Position numbers and translations under genes: made by a program
Assembly (NCBI GenBank): GCA_965200505.1
Contig: OZ241343.1
Span: 124,001 to 188,000, forward strand
Source: VXNE01 sp965200505
GTDB lineage: Bacteria; Pseudomonadota; Gammaproteobacteria; Pseudomonadales; Azotimanducaceae
Direction: 5' to 3'
DNA: 64,000 nt
Notes under the pieces: generated by a model
Told to the model about the DNA's origin: nothing
Seen by the model: the letters and a program-made list of their open reading frames with translations, nothing else
Databases searched by the model: none
Shown: one piece after another, positions 34,189-43,927 of the stretch
Layout: each line of letters starts with the position of its first letter
How positions within the stretch are numbered: position 1 is the stretch's first letter

Positions 34189-35988
34189 TCACGCAACGCC
34201 GCCGCCGTTGGCCACGGTGGTCAAGCCGTAGCCGGCCGGGAACAGCGGCTCGGCAGCATCGCCGGCGGCAGCCGCGCCCCTTGGCCAAGGCATTGGCAGG
34301 CGGCCGCTGAAGCCGTGGTGGCCCAGCAACACCTCGGCGATGCCCTGCCCCTCCGTGCCGGGCAGCCAAGCCGCCACCAAGGCGGTGGACGCCGCAAGCT
34401 CGGCGTCCATCACCAGCGGCCGACCGGATATCAGGAGCGTCACCACCGGCACGCCCGCGGCGGCGATGCGTTGGATGCACGCCAAGTCCTCCGGGTGGGT
34501 GCGCGCCAGCTCGAGGCTCTGTGCGTAGGGCCCCAAGGGATTGATGAGGCCCTGCACCATCGAGCCGGTCTCGACCACCGCCTCATCGCCGGCGCGGATG
34601 TCGCCGAAGCCTTCGGCGTAGGGCTTCTCGCCAATGACGACGACGGCCACGTCGTGCCGGGTGGGATCCGCTTCGCCACCGCTCAAGTCCGCGCTCAAAT
34701 GCGCCTTCGGCGCCAACGCCCGGATGCCTTCCCAGATGCTCGTTCCCCGCAAGGTGTCATTGCCGCTTTCGCCTTGCCAGCTCAGCGTCCAGCCGCCGCA
34801 TTGGTGGCCCAAGTCGTGGGCGTTCTTGCCGGCCACGAGGATGCGCTGGCCGGGCGCGAGGGGCAGCACGGCGCCGGCGTTCTTGAGCAGCACCAAGGAT
34901 TGGCGCACCGCTCGCTTGGCAACCTCCCGATGCGCCGGCGAACCGAAGCTGGCCGCGCCCACGCCGGCGCGCTTGGCCGGGCGCGGCGCGTCGAACAGCC
35001 CGTAGCGCAGTTTGGCGCCCAGAATGCGCCGCACCGCGTCGTCGATGCGCGCCATGGGAATGTGCCCAGCCTGCACTTGGGCTTCGGCCGCGTCGATGAA
35101 CTCCCGCCACGCCTCCGGCACCATGAACAGGTCGAGGCCCGCGTTCACGCTCTTGCGCACCGCCACGCCGTAATCCTCGTCGAGGTACTTCACCCCGTCC
35201 CAATCCGACACCACGATGCCCTTGAAGCCCAACCGCTCCTTCAGCAGTTCCGTCACCAGAAAGCGGTGGCCGTGGCACTTCTCCCCGTTCCAACTGTTGA
35301 AGGACACCATCAAGCTCATCGCGCCGGCCTTGAGGGCCGGGTAGTAGGGCGCCACGTGGGTGGCCTCGAACGTCTCCCAGTCCAACGTGGTCTCACCTTG
35401 GTCCATGCCGTGGCGGGTGCCGCCATCCCCCGCCCAGTGCTTGACGCAGGCCATGACGCCTTCGTCCTGCAAGGCCCGAACGTAGTGCCGGCCGAACTCG
35501 CCCACCCGCCGCGGATCGTTGCCATAGCTCTCGTAGGTGCGGCCCCATTGCGGGTTCCCCGCCACCGCCAAGGTGGGCGCGAAGTTCCAATCCAGGCCGG
35601 TGGCAAGCACCTCCTTGGCCGTGACGCAGGCGACTTCGGCGGCCAGTTGCGGGTCGCCGGTGGCGCCGAGGCCGATGTTGTGCGGGAAGATGGTGGCGCC
35701 ACGCACGTTGTTGTGGCCATGCACGGCGTCCAAGCCGAACAGGATGGGCACGCCCGGACTGTCGGCATCCGCCACCGCCGCTTGCCAGAACTGGTCGTTC
35801 ATCGCCACCCAGTCTTGCGGGGTGTTGTCGCCCGGGTGGGAGCCGCCGCCGGACAGCACGGCGCCCAGCGCGTGTTCCTTCACGTCCGCCGGTGTGACGG
35901 CCAGGCGCTCGGCCATCGTCATCTGGCCGATTTTCTGGCGCAGGCTCATCCGCGCGAGCCAGCCGGCCACAAAGGTCTCTTCGCGCAT
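34189..35988 (-). CDS. Glycoside hydrolase family 3 beta-glucosidase/exo-beta-glucanase
   Basis: The 599-residue protein has both GH3 domains. The barrel begins at LRQKIGQMTMAER and shows IPILFGLDAVHGHNNV-type residues near 87-99, CVKHWAGDGGT near 184-194, and the nucleophile Asp in GIVVSDWDGVKYL (about residues 257-268). The C-terminal domain has QSLVLLKNAGAVLPL. No signal peptide is seen, so it would act in the cytoplasm on imported oligosaccharides, although a missed periplasmic leader cannot be excluded. It begins 20 bp after the clan-A hydrolase stop, in the same operon under the LacI-type operator. Substrate is most likely a beta-1,3- or 1,4-glucoside. Confidence 0.92.
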   Translation of the reverse strand: MREETFVAGWLARMSLRQKIGQMTMAERLAVTPADVKEHALGAVLSGGGSHPGDNTPQDWVAMNDQFWQAAVADADSPGVPILFGLDAVHGHNNVRGATIFPHNIGLGATGDPQLAAEVACVTAKEVLATGLDWNFAPTLAVAGNPQWGRTYESYGNDPRRVGEFGRHYVRALQDEGVMACVKHWAGDGGTRHGMDQGETTLDWETFEATHVAPYYPALKAGAMSLMVSFNSWNGEKCHGHRFLVTELLKERLGFKGIVVSDWDGVKYLDEDYGVAVRKSVNAGLDLFMVPEAWREFIDAAEAQVQAGHIPMARIDDAVRRILGAKLRYGLFDAPRPAKRAGVGAASFGSPAHREVAKRAVRQSLVLLKNAGAVLPLAPGQRILVAGKNAHDLGHQCGGWTLSWQGESGNDTLRGTSIWEGIRALAPKAHLSADLSGGEADPTRHDVAVVVIGEKPYAEGFGDIRAGDEAVVETGSMVQGLINPLGPYAQSLELARTHPEDLACIQRIAAAGVPVVTLLISGRPLVMDAELAASTALVAAWLPGTEGQGIAEVLLGHHGFSGRLPMPWPRGAAAAGDAAEPLFPAGYGLTTVANGGGVA

Positions 35989-36008
35989 CGCTTCGCCCCG
36001 CCCCTCGC

Positions 36009-37352
36009 TCAGTCTTCAGCCACGAGGAAGGGCATGTTGGCGTGGCCCACGCCGCCCTGGCCATCCCCCACATACACAAAGAGCCGATAGGCGCCCGGCG
36101 CCGACGGCGCCCGCAGCCGGATGGCCCCGGCTTCGGGGCTTTGCAGGAAGCCGTCGAGCGCCTCGGGCACGGCCTCGGCGTCGCCGCCGCTTTGCGTGGC
36201 GCCGCTCTCCCGCAAGAGGCGCCAGTCGAAGCGCAGCGGGTCTTGCTCCGGATCGGTCACATCGACCGCCGCGTCGTAGGTGTTTCCCGGCTGTAGTTGC
36301 ACCGAATCCGCGGCGTGCCGGCCGTCGAGCGCCAAGCGGCTGACCTGCGGCGCCCGATTGACCGGCCAGCGCCCGGTCCAGATGCGCGTCAGGATGTCCA
36401 CGGCCTCGGTGCGGCGGCCATCCGCGGTGAACAACCCATACCAAGTGGGGGTGCGCTCCTGTTTCTGCCCCCAGAGGAACGCGTAGTTGCCAATGATGCG
36501 TCCGGTCAACGGCGCCAGCACGTTTTCATGCCCCCGTTGGTAGCGTTCCGCCTTCTCCGAACTGGTGGGTTCGATGGGCGCCCCCCAAGTCGTGGTGGAC
36601 ACCTCCCAGTGGCCGATGGTGCCCCACTCCGTCACCATCACCGGCATGTCGAGGCCAATATGCGCCAGCGCGTCCGGCAGCCCGGCAAGGCCGCCGTACA
36701 CCTGCACGCTGAGGAAGTCGAGGTCTGGCGCCCGTTCCTGAATCACCGCCGCGAGTTCTACGCTGATGCCGGCGGTGGTGGTCGTGGTGGGATGATGCGG
36801 GTCGAGCGCGTGGATCATCTCCGAAAGCTCGTTCACCGCGTCATAGACGCGGGGGTTGCGGTAATCGTGGTTGAGTTCGTTGCCGATCACCCAGGCGAGC
36901 AGCGCCGGGTGGTCACGGTGCGCCAGCACCTGCTTCCGCAATCGCTCGAATTGACGCGCCACGGCGGCCGCGTCGTCATAGTCGAAGCCATGCCGCTCCC
37001 GCGCCACGTCCAGGCACAGCGCCACGGTGAGCCCAAGCCGGTGCGCCTCATCCAGGATGGCGCCGTCCTCCACCGCCCAATTGCGCACCGAGTTGCCGCC
37101 ATGCTTGGGCAGCGAGGCCAAATCCCGCGGGTTTTGGCTGCCCACGCCCCGGATCACATAGGGGGCGCCGCCACGAAAGAGTTGGTAGCTGCCCGGCTGG
37201 CCTCGGATCTCCACCGCCACCGGCCCTGGCGCGGCATCCAAGTCCGCGACAAGCCAGCGCCACGGCGGCGCCGTGCCGCGCTCTTCCAGCGGCTGCGCCG
37301 CCACGGGCCAGGCAGCGGCGAGGGCGGCCACGGCGCCGGCCACTGCCAGCAT
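36009..37352 (-). CDS. Exported clan-A glycoside hydrolase (GH2/GH5-like TIM barrel)
   Basis: From the ATG at 37352 the 447-residue protein begins with a signal peptide (hydrophobic stretch ending AAQ near residue 20); a GTG at 37370 is an alternative start. The barrel shows GGNSVRNWAVEDG, WVIGNELNHDYRNP with the acid/base Glu after Asn, and VTEWGTIGHW with the nucleophile Glu, the arrangement of clan GH-A. The C-terminal third looks like a beta-sandwich domain (from about residue 350). It would cut glycans in the periplasm or at the surface before GH3 finishes them. It is preceded by the LacI-type operator and promoter. Confidence 0.85.
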   Translation of the reverse strand: MLAVAGAVAALAAAWPVAAQPLEERGTAPPWRWLVADLDAAPGPVAVEIRGQPGSYQLFRGGAPYVIRGVGSQNPRDLASLPKHGGNSVRNWAVEDGAILDEAHRLGLTVALCLDVARERHGFDYDDAAAVARQFERLRKQVLAHRDHPALLAWVIGNELNHDYRNPRVYDAVNELSEMIHALDPHHPTTTTTAGISVELAAVIQERAPDLDFLSVQVYGGLAGLPDALAHIGLDMPVMVTEWGTIGHWEVSTTTWGAPIEPTSSEKAERYQRGHENVLAPLTGRIIGNYAFLWGQKQERTPTWYGLFTADGRRTEAVDILTRIWTGRWPVNRAPQVSRLALDGRHAADSVQLQPGNTYDAAVDVTDPEQDPLRFDWRLLRESGATQSGGDAEAVPEALDGFLQSPEAGAIRLRAPSAPGAYRLFVYVGDGQGGVGHANMPFLVAED

Positions 37353-37454
37353 TGGGGCTTGCAGGCTCACTGGTTCAATCTTCGGCCTTGGGTAGCGATC
37401 TTGGCGCCGGTTGGCGAGCGCATCTGCCGGGGCAGCGATAATCTGCCCATCGCA

Positions 37455-37469
37455 TGACAGCGTTGTCAA
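37455..37469 (-). promoter_or_regulatory. LacI-type operator with embedded -35 box of the glycoside-hydrolase operon
   Basis: TGACAGCGTTGTCA at 37455-37468 is the exact reverse complement of operator O1. On the minus strand it begins with TTGACA (37464-37469), a perfect -35. The -10 is less clear; GATTAT lies about 20 bp downstream. Placement between the LacI gene and the hydrolases fits control of the hydrolases by that LacI. Confidence 0.7.
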
Positions 37470-37539
37470 GCAAAACGCTCAGTCAGCGCCGCGGAGTAGC
37501 GTCCACAGACGCCGGCGTCGCCTTGCCCCGCCCGCCCGT

Positions 37540-38562
37540 TCAGGCGGTGGATTCGCGGATGACCAATTCGCAGCCGAACGATGCCGGCGGTTGGGTCGGC
37601 TGGCCGCTCAGCCGCTCCATCAAGCACAACGCCGCAGTTCTGGCCATTTCCCGGATGGGTTGGCGGATGGTGGTGAGCGGCGGCCACAGGCGCGACGCCA
37701 ACGGCGTGTCGTCGAAACCCGCCACGGACAAGTCGGTGGGGATGGCCAAGCTGCGTTGCCGCGCCTCCAGCAGCACGCCGGCCGCCATGTCGTCATTGCT
37801 GCCGATGATGGCGGTGGGCGGTTCCGGCAGCGCCAGCAACTCGGCGGCGGCGGCCTTGCCCGAATCGAAGTCGAAGTAGCCTTGCCGGACGAACCGCTCC
37901 GCGTAGCGGATGCCGTGCTCGACCAACGCCCGCCGGTAGCCGGCGAACCGCTTATCGGTGGCGCCGTGCCCGGGATCCCCCTTGATGAAGCCAATGGCGC
38001 GGTGGCCACGCTGAATGAGGAACTCGGTCAGCGAGAAACTCGCCGCTTCGTCCTCGCACAACACATTGACTTGCCCCACCACCGGCGCCTTGGGCGTGAT
38101 GGCGGCGAACGGCACCTCCATCCGGCGCAGCACCCGCACGAGGTCTGAGAGGTCGCCCATCGGCGCCGGCAGGATGACGCCCTCCACCTGCGCTTGGGTC
38201 ACGAACCGCTCGACCTGTTCGGGGAGCTCCGAACCGGGCAAGGTCAGCGGCCGCAGCAACAAGGAGTAATCGCGTTCCTCGCAAGCGCTCAGGGCGCCGT
38301 CCAGCACATCCTTCATGTAGCTGAACTCGTCTGGGCTCTCATAGACCAAACCCAGCACCCAAGACCGCTGCCGCGACAGCGAGCGCGCCGCCGCGTTCGG
38401 CCGATAGCGCAGGCGGTTAACCACTTCGAGCACCTTGGCGCGCGTGTGCTGACGCACGTTCGGCTCGTCGTTGACCACCCGCGAGACGGTCTTGATGGAC
38501 ACGCCAGCCTGCTCGGCGACGTCGAAGATCGTCGCCTTGCCGGGTCGCGTGTCCCGCGCCAT
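37540..38562 (-). CDS. LacI-family transcriptional regulator
   Basis: The 340-residue protein has the N-terminal LacI helix-turn-helix TIFDVAEQAGVSIKTVSRVVNDEPNV (about residues 11-36) and the hinge RYRPNAAARSLSRQRS. A periplasmic-binding-protein-like ligand domain follows (VLGLVYESP, GHRAIGFIKGD, AIIGSNDDMAAGVL, SVAGFDDTPLASRLWPPLTTIRQP). It would be released from DNA by a sugar. It lies immediately upstream of the clan-A hydrolase operon and is the obvious binder of the shared 14-bp palindrome. It is transcribed in the same direction as the hydrolases and may be cotranscribed with the halogenase-like copy upstream. Confidence 0.93.
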   Translation of the reverse strand: MARDTRPGKATIFDVAEQAGVSIKTVSRVVNDEPNVRQHTRAKVLEVVNRLRYRPNAAARSLSRQRSWVLGLVYESPDEFSYMKDVLDGALSACEERDYSLLLRPLTLPGSELPEQVERFVTQAQVEGVILPAPMGDLSDLVRVLRRMEVPFAAITPKAPVVGQVNVLCEDEAASFSLTEFLIQRGHRAIGFIKGDPGHGATDKRFAGYRRALVEHGIRYAERFVRQGYFDFDSGKAAAAELLALPEPPTAIIGSNDDMAAGVLLEARQRSLAIPTDLSVAGFDDTPLASRLWPPLTTIRQPIREMARTAALCLMERLSGQPTQPPASFGCELVIRESTA

Positions 38563-38587
38563 CTGCGCTCCGCCCAGGCGGCCCGCG

Positions 38588-38650
38588 TCAGGCGGCGCGG
38601 ACGCTCAACGCCATCATGGCGAGGACGACGTTGCGAATGGTGATCTCCAT
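38588..38650 (-). other. 20-codon relic ORF after halogenase copy C
   Basis: An ATG 10 bp after the halogenase stop opens a 20-codon frame, MEITIRNVVLAMMALSVRAA. Its first residues resemble the start of the MFS symporter that follows copy A (MEVTNRK), and the flanking bases CTCCATCGCCCGC are identical at both places. Its last codons resemble a second relic at 40186-40227. It is probably a scar of the duplication and not a functional gene. Confidence 0.45.
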
Positions 38651-38660
38651 CGCCCGCGCC

Positions 38661-40151
38661 TCAGCTGGCCGGCGCCTTGCAGTAATGGTCGAGGAATTGT
38701 TGATGCGCCGGCAGTTGCCGCACCAATTCATCCACCGAGCCTTGGATGCCCGCCAGGAACCCAGTCAATTCGTCATCCGTCATCATGTTGGCGATGGGAT
38801 GGTAATGCGCCGGCTCCAGCCCCTGCCCCAGCATCACCTGCACCCATGACGTCTCCGCAAACAGTTCCCTCGGCACCTTGAACACTTGGCCGGCGTGCCT
38901 GAAGAGCTCGATGCGGTGGGCGAGGGAATCTGGAACCGCCATGGCCCGGCATTGCCGCCAGAAATCGCTGTCGTCACGTCGCGTCACATGGTAGTGCAGG
39001 ACGATGAAGTCCCGCACGTTGTCGAACTGAAAGTGCATTTGATCGTTGAACTCGTTGACGTTCGGTTCCCGGATGCCGTCGTAGGGGAACATCTGCAGCA
39101 GGCGAATCACGCTGCGCTGGATCAAATGGATGCTGGTGGATTCCAGCGGTTCGATGAAACCGGAGGCGAGCCCCACCGCGACGCAGTTCTTGTGCCAGTG
39201 CCGCCGCCGTCGCCCGCCGCCGAACCGGATGACCCGGGGCTCCGTGAGCGCTTTGCCTTCCACGTTGCCGAGCAGCCGCCCCACCGCCTCGTCCTCGGAC
39301 CAGTGGCGGCTGCTGAACACCACGCCGTTGCCCACCCGGTGCTGCAGCGGAATGCGCCACTGCCAACCGGCGGCGCGGGCCATGGCCCGGGTGTAGGGGA
39401 TGGGCTGCGCCACGGCCTCCGTCTGCACGGCCACGGCGCGATCGCACGGCAACCAATGCCCCCAATCCTCGTAGCCCACGCCCAGCTGGCGGCCGATCAA
39501 CAACGCCCGGAAGCCGGTGCAGTCGATGAAGAGATCACCTTCCAGCCGTTGTCCGGAGCGCAACCGGAGGGCGGTGATGAAGCCATCGTCCGGGTCCTGC
39601 TCCACCTGCTCGATCAACCCCTCCCGGCGCTTGACGCCATGCGCCTCGGCGATGCCGCGCAGGAACTTCGCGTACAGCGAGGCATCGATGTGGTAGGCGT
39701 AGTTCAACTTCCTGTTGGGCAGCACGGCGAAGCGGCCCTGCTTGGCGGCCAGCCACTCGTTGCAGTATTCGCCGTATGCGCGGCTGACGCCCCGCCGCTT
39801 GCCCTTCAGCCAGAAGTGGTGGAAGCCGGCAGCCCAACTGTCCTTGCCCGCCCAACCGAAGGAATGGATGTAATCCTCTCCCACATCGCCCCAACCCTCG
39901 AACGAAATGCCGAGCTTGAAGGTGGCCTGCACCGCCTTGAGGAAATCCTGCTCCTTCACGTTCAACAGCTCGTGGAAGGCGCGGAGCGGGGGAATGGTGG
40001 CCTCGCCCACCCCCACCGTGCCAATCTCCTCAGACTCCACCAGAGTGATGTCCAGCGTCTTGCCGAGCAGCTTGGAGAAAGCCGCGGCCGCCATCCAGCC
40101 CGCGGTGCCACCGCCGGCGATCACCACCTTGTGGATTCTCCTGTTCTGCAC
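38661..40151 (-). CDS. Tryptophan-halogenase family flavoprotein (copy C, recent duplicate of A)
   Basis: The 496-residue protein is collinear with copy A along its full length, with no indels and only scattered substitutions. It has the same GTG start and AGGAGAG ribosome site. FAD motif GGGTAGW, VGVGEATIP, the ATFKLGISFEGW lysine region, GWQWRIP and IEPLESTSI are all intact, so it should be functional. Substitutions cluster around 80-150, 320 and the C-terminal 60 residues. It heads the run halogenase-LacI-hydrolases and is divergent from the aldo/keto reductase gene. Its presence outside the main operon suggests dosage or a modified substrate. Confidence 0.9.
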   Translation of the reverse strand: MQNRRIHKVVIAGGGTAGWMAAAAFSKLLGKTLDITLVESEEIGTVGVGEATIPPLRAFHELLNVKEQDFLKAVQATFKLGISFEGWGDVGEDYIHSFGWAGKDSWAAGFHHFWLKGKRRGVSRAYGEYCNEWLAAKQGRFAVLPNRKLNYAYHIDASLYAKFLRGIAEAHGVKRREGLIEQVEQDPDDGFITALRLRSGQRLEGDLFIDCTGFRALLIGRQLGVGYEDWGHWLPCDRAVAVQTEAVAQPIPYTRAMARAAGWQWRIPLQHRVGNGVVFSSRHWSEDEAVGRLLGNVEGKALTEPRVIRFGGGRRRRHWHKNCVAVGLASGFIEPLESTSIHLIQRSVIRLLQMFPYDGIREPNVNEFNDQMHFQFDNVRDFIVLHYHVTRRDDSDFWRQCRAMAVPDSLAHRIELFRHAGQVFKVPRELFAETSWVQVMLGQGLEPAHYHPIANMMTDDELTGFLAGIQGSVDELVRQLPAHQQFLDHYCKAPAS

Positions 40152-40185
40152 GCCGCTCTCCTGGAGGTGATGGGCGAACCGGGTG

Positions 40186-40227
40186 TCAAGCCGCGCCGGC
40201 GCTCACCGCCATCATGGGGATGACATT
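40186..40227 (-). repeat. Imperfect repeat of the relic at 38588, other side of halogenase copy C
   Basis: Reading leftwards, codons here give NVIPMMAVSAGAA and a stop, against NVVLAMMALSVRAA and a stop at 38588-38631. The most similar 25 bases (CGCTCA..CGCCATCATGG..GA.GAC) differ at three positions. The two copies lie in the same orientation at either end of the halogenase gene, consistent with duplication or recombination between short homologous ends. Confidence 0.45.
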
Positions 40228-40284
40228 CCCCCACGCCAACGGATACCTTCTTATACAACTTACACAACATGGGCAAGCGGACGC

Positions 40285-41277
40285 ATGGGCATGGACTATC
40301 GGACGTTGGGCCGCGCCGGGGTGAAGGTGAGCCCGGTGGCGCTCGGCACGGTGAACTTCTCCTGGCTCACAAACGAGGCGGATTCGTTCGCCATGATGGA
40401 TCGGGCCTTGGAGCTGGGGGTGAACTTCTTCGACACCTCCAACAACTACAACGCCGGCGACACCGAGGCCCTCATCGGGCGCTGGCTCAAGCAGGGCGGC
40501 GGCCGACGCGAGCGCATCGTGCTGGCCACCAAGGTCTATTCCAAGCCGAACGCATGGGGCTCGGCGGACCCGGTGAAGCGCACCGGCGAGTGGGTGGGGC
40601 CGAACGATTTCGGCCTCTCCGCCCGGCACATCCGCGCCGCCGTGGAAGCGAGCCTGCAACGCCTGCAGACCGACCACATCGACCTCTACCAGACACACCA
40701 TGTGGACCGCGCCGTGCCGTTCGATGAGCTCTGGCAAGCGATGGAACTGTTGGTCGCCCAAGGGAAGATCATCTACGTCGGCAGCTCCAACTACGCCGGC
40801 TGGCACTTGGCCCAAGCGCAAGAGGCGGCGCGGCGGCGCGGCTTCCTGGGCTTCGCTTCCGAACAGAGCGTGTATAACTTGGCGAATCGCCACGTCGAAC
40901 TGGAAGTGATTCCCGCTTGCCAAGCGTACGGGCTCGGTTTCGTGCCCTACAGCCCCCTCGCCGGCGGGCGGTTCGGCGGCGCGCCCGGCACGAACGAGCC
41001 GAGCCGCCGCGCCTTGCTGCCCAAGGCCGCCGCCCAAGCCGACGCGGACTTTCAGGCGTTGTGTGACGACTTGGGGCGCGCGCCGGCCGACGTGGCCGTG
41101 GCGTGGGTGGCGCAGCAGCCGGGCGTCACGGCGCCCATCATCGGGCCGCGCACGATGGCGCAACTCGAGGCGAACGTCGCCGCGGTTGAGACCGCACTTG
41201 ACGCCGAGGCGCTGGAACGGCTGGATGCGCTATTCCCCGGGCCGGGCGGCCCAGCGCCGGAGGCGTACGCTTGGTAG
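40285..41277 (+). CDS. Aldo/keto reductase
   Basis: The 330-residue protein starts at one of two close ATG codons (40285 or 40291) before DYRTLGRAGVKVSPVALGTVNF. The AKR catalytic set is present: Asp and Tyr in FFDTSNNYNAGD (about 47-58), Lys in VLATKVYS (about 80), and His in LYQTHHVD (about 133). The NADP-binding GSSNYAGWHLAQ and a C-terminal IIGPRTMAQLEAN follow. It belongs to the YajO/YdjG-like group that reduces sugars or aldehydes. It is divergent from halogenase copy C and lies at the edge of the glycan locus, so it may handle a sugar intermediate. Confidence 0.92.
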   Translation: MGMDYRTLGRAGVKVSPVALGTVNFSWLTNEADSFAMMDRALELGVNFFDTSNNYNAGDTEALIGRWLKQGGGRRERIVLATKVYSKPNAWGSADPVKRTGEWVGPNDFGLSARHIRAAVEASLQRLQTDHIDLYQTHHVDRAVPFDELWQAMELLVAQGKIIYVGSSNYAGWHLAQAQEAARRRGFLGFASEQSVYNLANRHVELEVIPACQAYGLGFVPYSPLAGGRFGGAPGTNEPSRRALLPKAAAQADADFQALCDDLGRAPADVAVAWVAQQPGVTAPIIGPRTMAQLEANVAAVETALDAEALERLDALFPGPGGPAPEAYAW

Positions 41278-41313
41278 GCAGCGCCCGCTGCACCCGCTTG
41301 GCAGGCCGGCGCT

Positions 41314-42739
<1,426 letters not shown>

Positions 42740-42747
<8 letters not shown>

Positions 42748-43792
42748 CGTCCGGTTGCCGCAACGGCAGGTACAAGGAGAACGCCGTGCGGCCCGGCGCG
42801 CTGTCGCACTCCAACACGCCATTGTGCTGGCCGACGATGTTCTGTGTGATCGCAAGGCCCAAACCGGTGCCGTCCGGCCGCCCGCTGATCATCGGGTAGT
42901 AGATGCCGCCGGCGATGTCCGCCGGCACGCCTGGGCCGTTGTCCACCACGTCCACCCGCACGACGACGCGATGCCGGTGGTGCCCGATGGTGAACTGCCG
43001 CACCGCCCGGGTCGTGAGCTCGATGCGCGGCCCGTCCGTCTCCACCAGCGCTTCCCGCGCGTTGCGCATCACGTTGAGGCAAGCCTGCACCAGCTTGCCG
43101 AAATCGCCCATGAGTTCCGGCAACCCCAAGTCATAGTCCCGCGCGAAGGTGATCTGGCCCGGCGCCTCCGCCTCGATGAGCTGCACCACGCGCTCCAGCA
43201 CCCGATGGATGTTCACCGGCTCGAAGCAGGGTTTCTGGTTCGACCCCAACATCCGGTCCACCAAGTTGCGCAGGCGATCCGCCTCCTCGATCACCACCTC
43301 GGTGTACTCGCGCAACCGGGCCGAGGGCAGCTCCCGCTCCAAGAGTTGCGCCGCGCCGCGAATGCCGCCGAGGGGGTTCTTGATTTCGTGGGCGAGGCCC
43401 CGCACCAGTTTGCGGGTGGTCTCCTGCAGCGCGACGTGCTGATCGTCGCGGTTGATGCGCAGGAACCGATCCAGCGGCTCCAGTTCGATCAGGAGCTCGG
43501 CGGCGCCGAGCCGCTCCACCGTGTAATGCGCGCGCAGTTCCCGGCGGCCGCCGCCAAGCAACGTGGCTTCGCGTTTGGTGAAGGGCTGGCCGGTCTCCAA
43601 GGTGTTGTGCAGTGCCGACGCCTGCACCGCCGGATCCACGAAGAGCCGCCGCACCTCGCTGCCCATCGCCCGCTGCGCGGATTTGCCAAAGAGCGATTGC
43701 GCCGCTTGGTTCAGATAGGTGACGCGCAGCGTGTTGTCGAGCACCACCACCGCGGTGGTGAGGTTGTCGAGTATCTCCGCGGCGCTGGACAT
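42740..43792 (-). CDS. glnL: Nitrogen regulation sensor kinase/phosphatase NtrB
   Basis: The 350-residue cytosolic kinase has an N-terminal PAS domain (LDNTLRVTYLNQAAQSLFGKS, about residues 20-40), the phospho-acceptor H-box GLAHEIKNPLGGIRGAAQLL (His about 137), and the ATP-binding N, G1 and G2 boxes (VMRNAREALVE, DNGPGVP, GTGLGLAI). It phosphorylates or dephosphorylates NtrC according to PII signalling. The ATG at 43792 is chosen because the PAS domain starts there. It has its own sigma-54 element and NtrC-like site upstream, so ntrBC can be raised under nitrogen limitation. Confidence 0.96.
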
Positions 43793-43840
43793 GGGGTGTA
43801 CTCGGCTGGCGGCTCCTTTAAGGCTCGGCCCCTCCAAAGG

Positions 43841-43855
43841 AGCAAGTTCCGTGCC
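43841..43855 (-). promoter_or_regulatory. Sigma-54 promoter of ntrBC
   Basis: On the minus strand GGCACGGAACTTGCT matches the sigma-54 consensus GGCACG-N4-TTGCW exactly. The predicted start lies about 35-40 bp before the ntrB ATG. Confidence 0.75.
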
Positions 43856-43883
43856 GGCGCTGGATGCCATTGGGCACGCCACC

Positions 43884-43902
43884 TTGCACCAACTTAGTGC
43901 AA
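43884..43902. promoter_or_regulatory. NtrC-like binding site
   Basis: TTGCACCAACTTAGTGCAA is an inverted repeat (TTGCAC-N7-GTGCAA) with the form of NtrC sites (TGCAC-N7-GTGCA). It lies about 30 bp upstream of the sigma-54 -24 element of ntrB, a feasible enhancer position. Confidence 0.7.
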
Positions 43903-43927
43903 GCAGCAAGCGAAGTGGTGCGAATCG

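Noticed and set aside
34075..36090. A rightward open frame of 671 codons over the GH3 gene
   Set aside because: The GH3 reading has catalytic motifs; the mirror frame has none and begins inside the operator region.
26030..40151. Reading the halogenase genes as a secondary-metabolite cluster
   Set aside because: No polyketide, peptide synthetase or tailoring genes are present, while TonB receptor, LacI, symporter and glycoside hydrolases are; the sugar-locus context is stronger.
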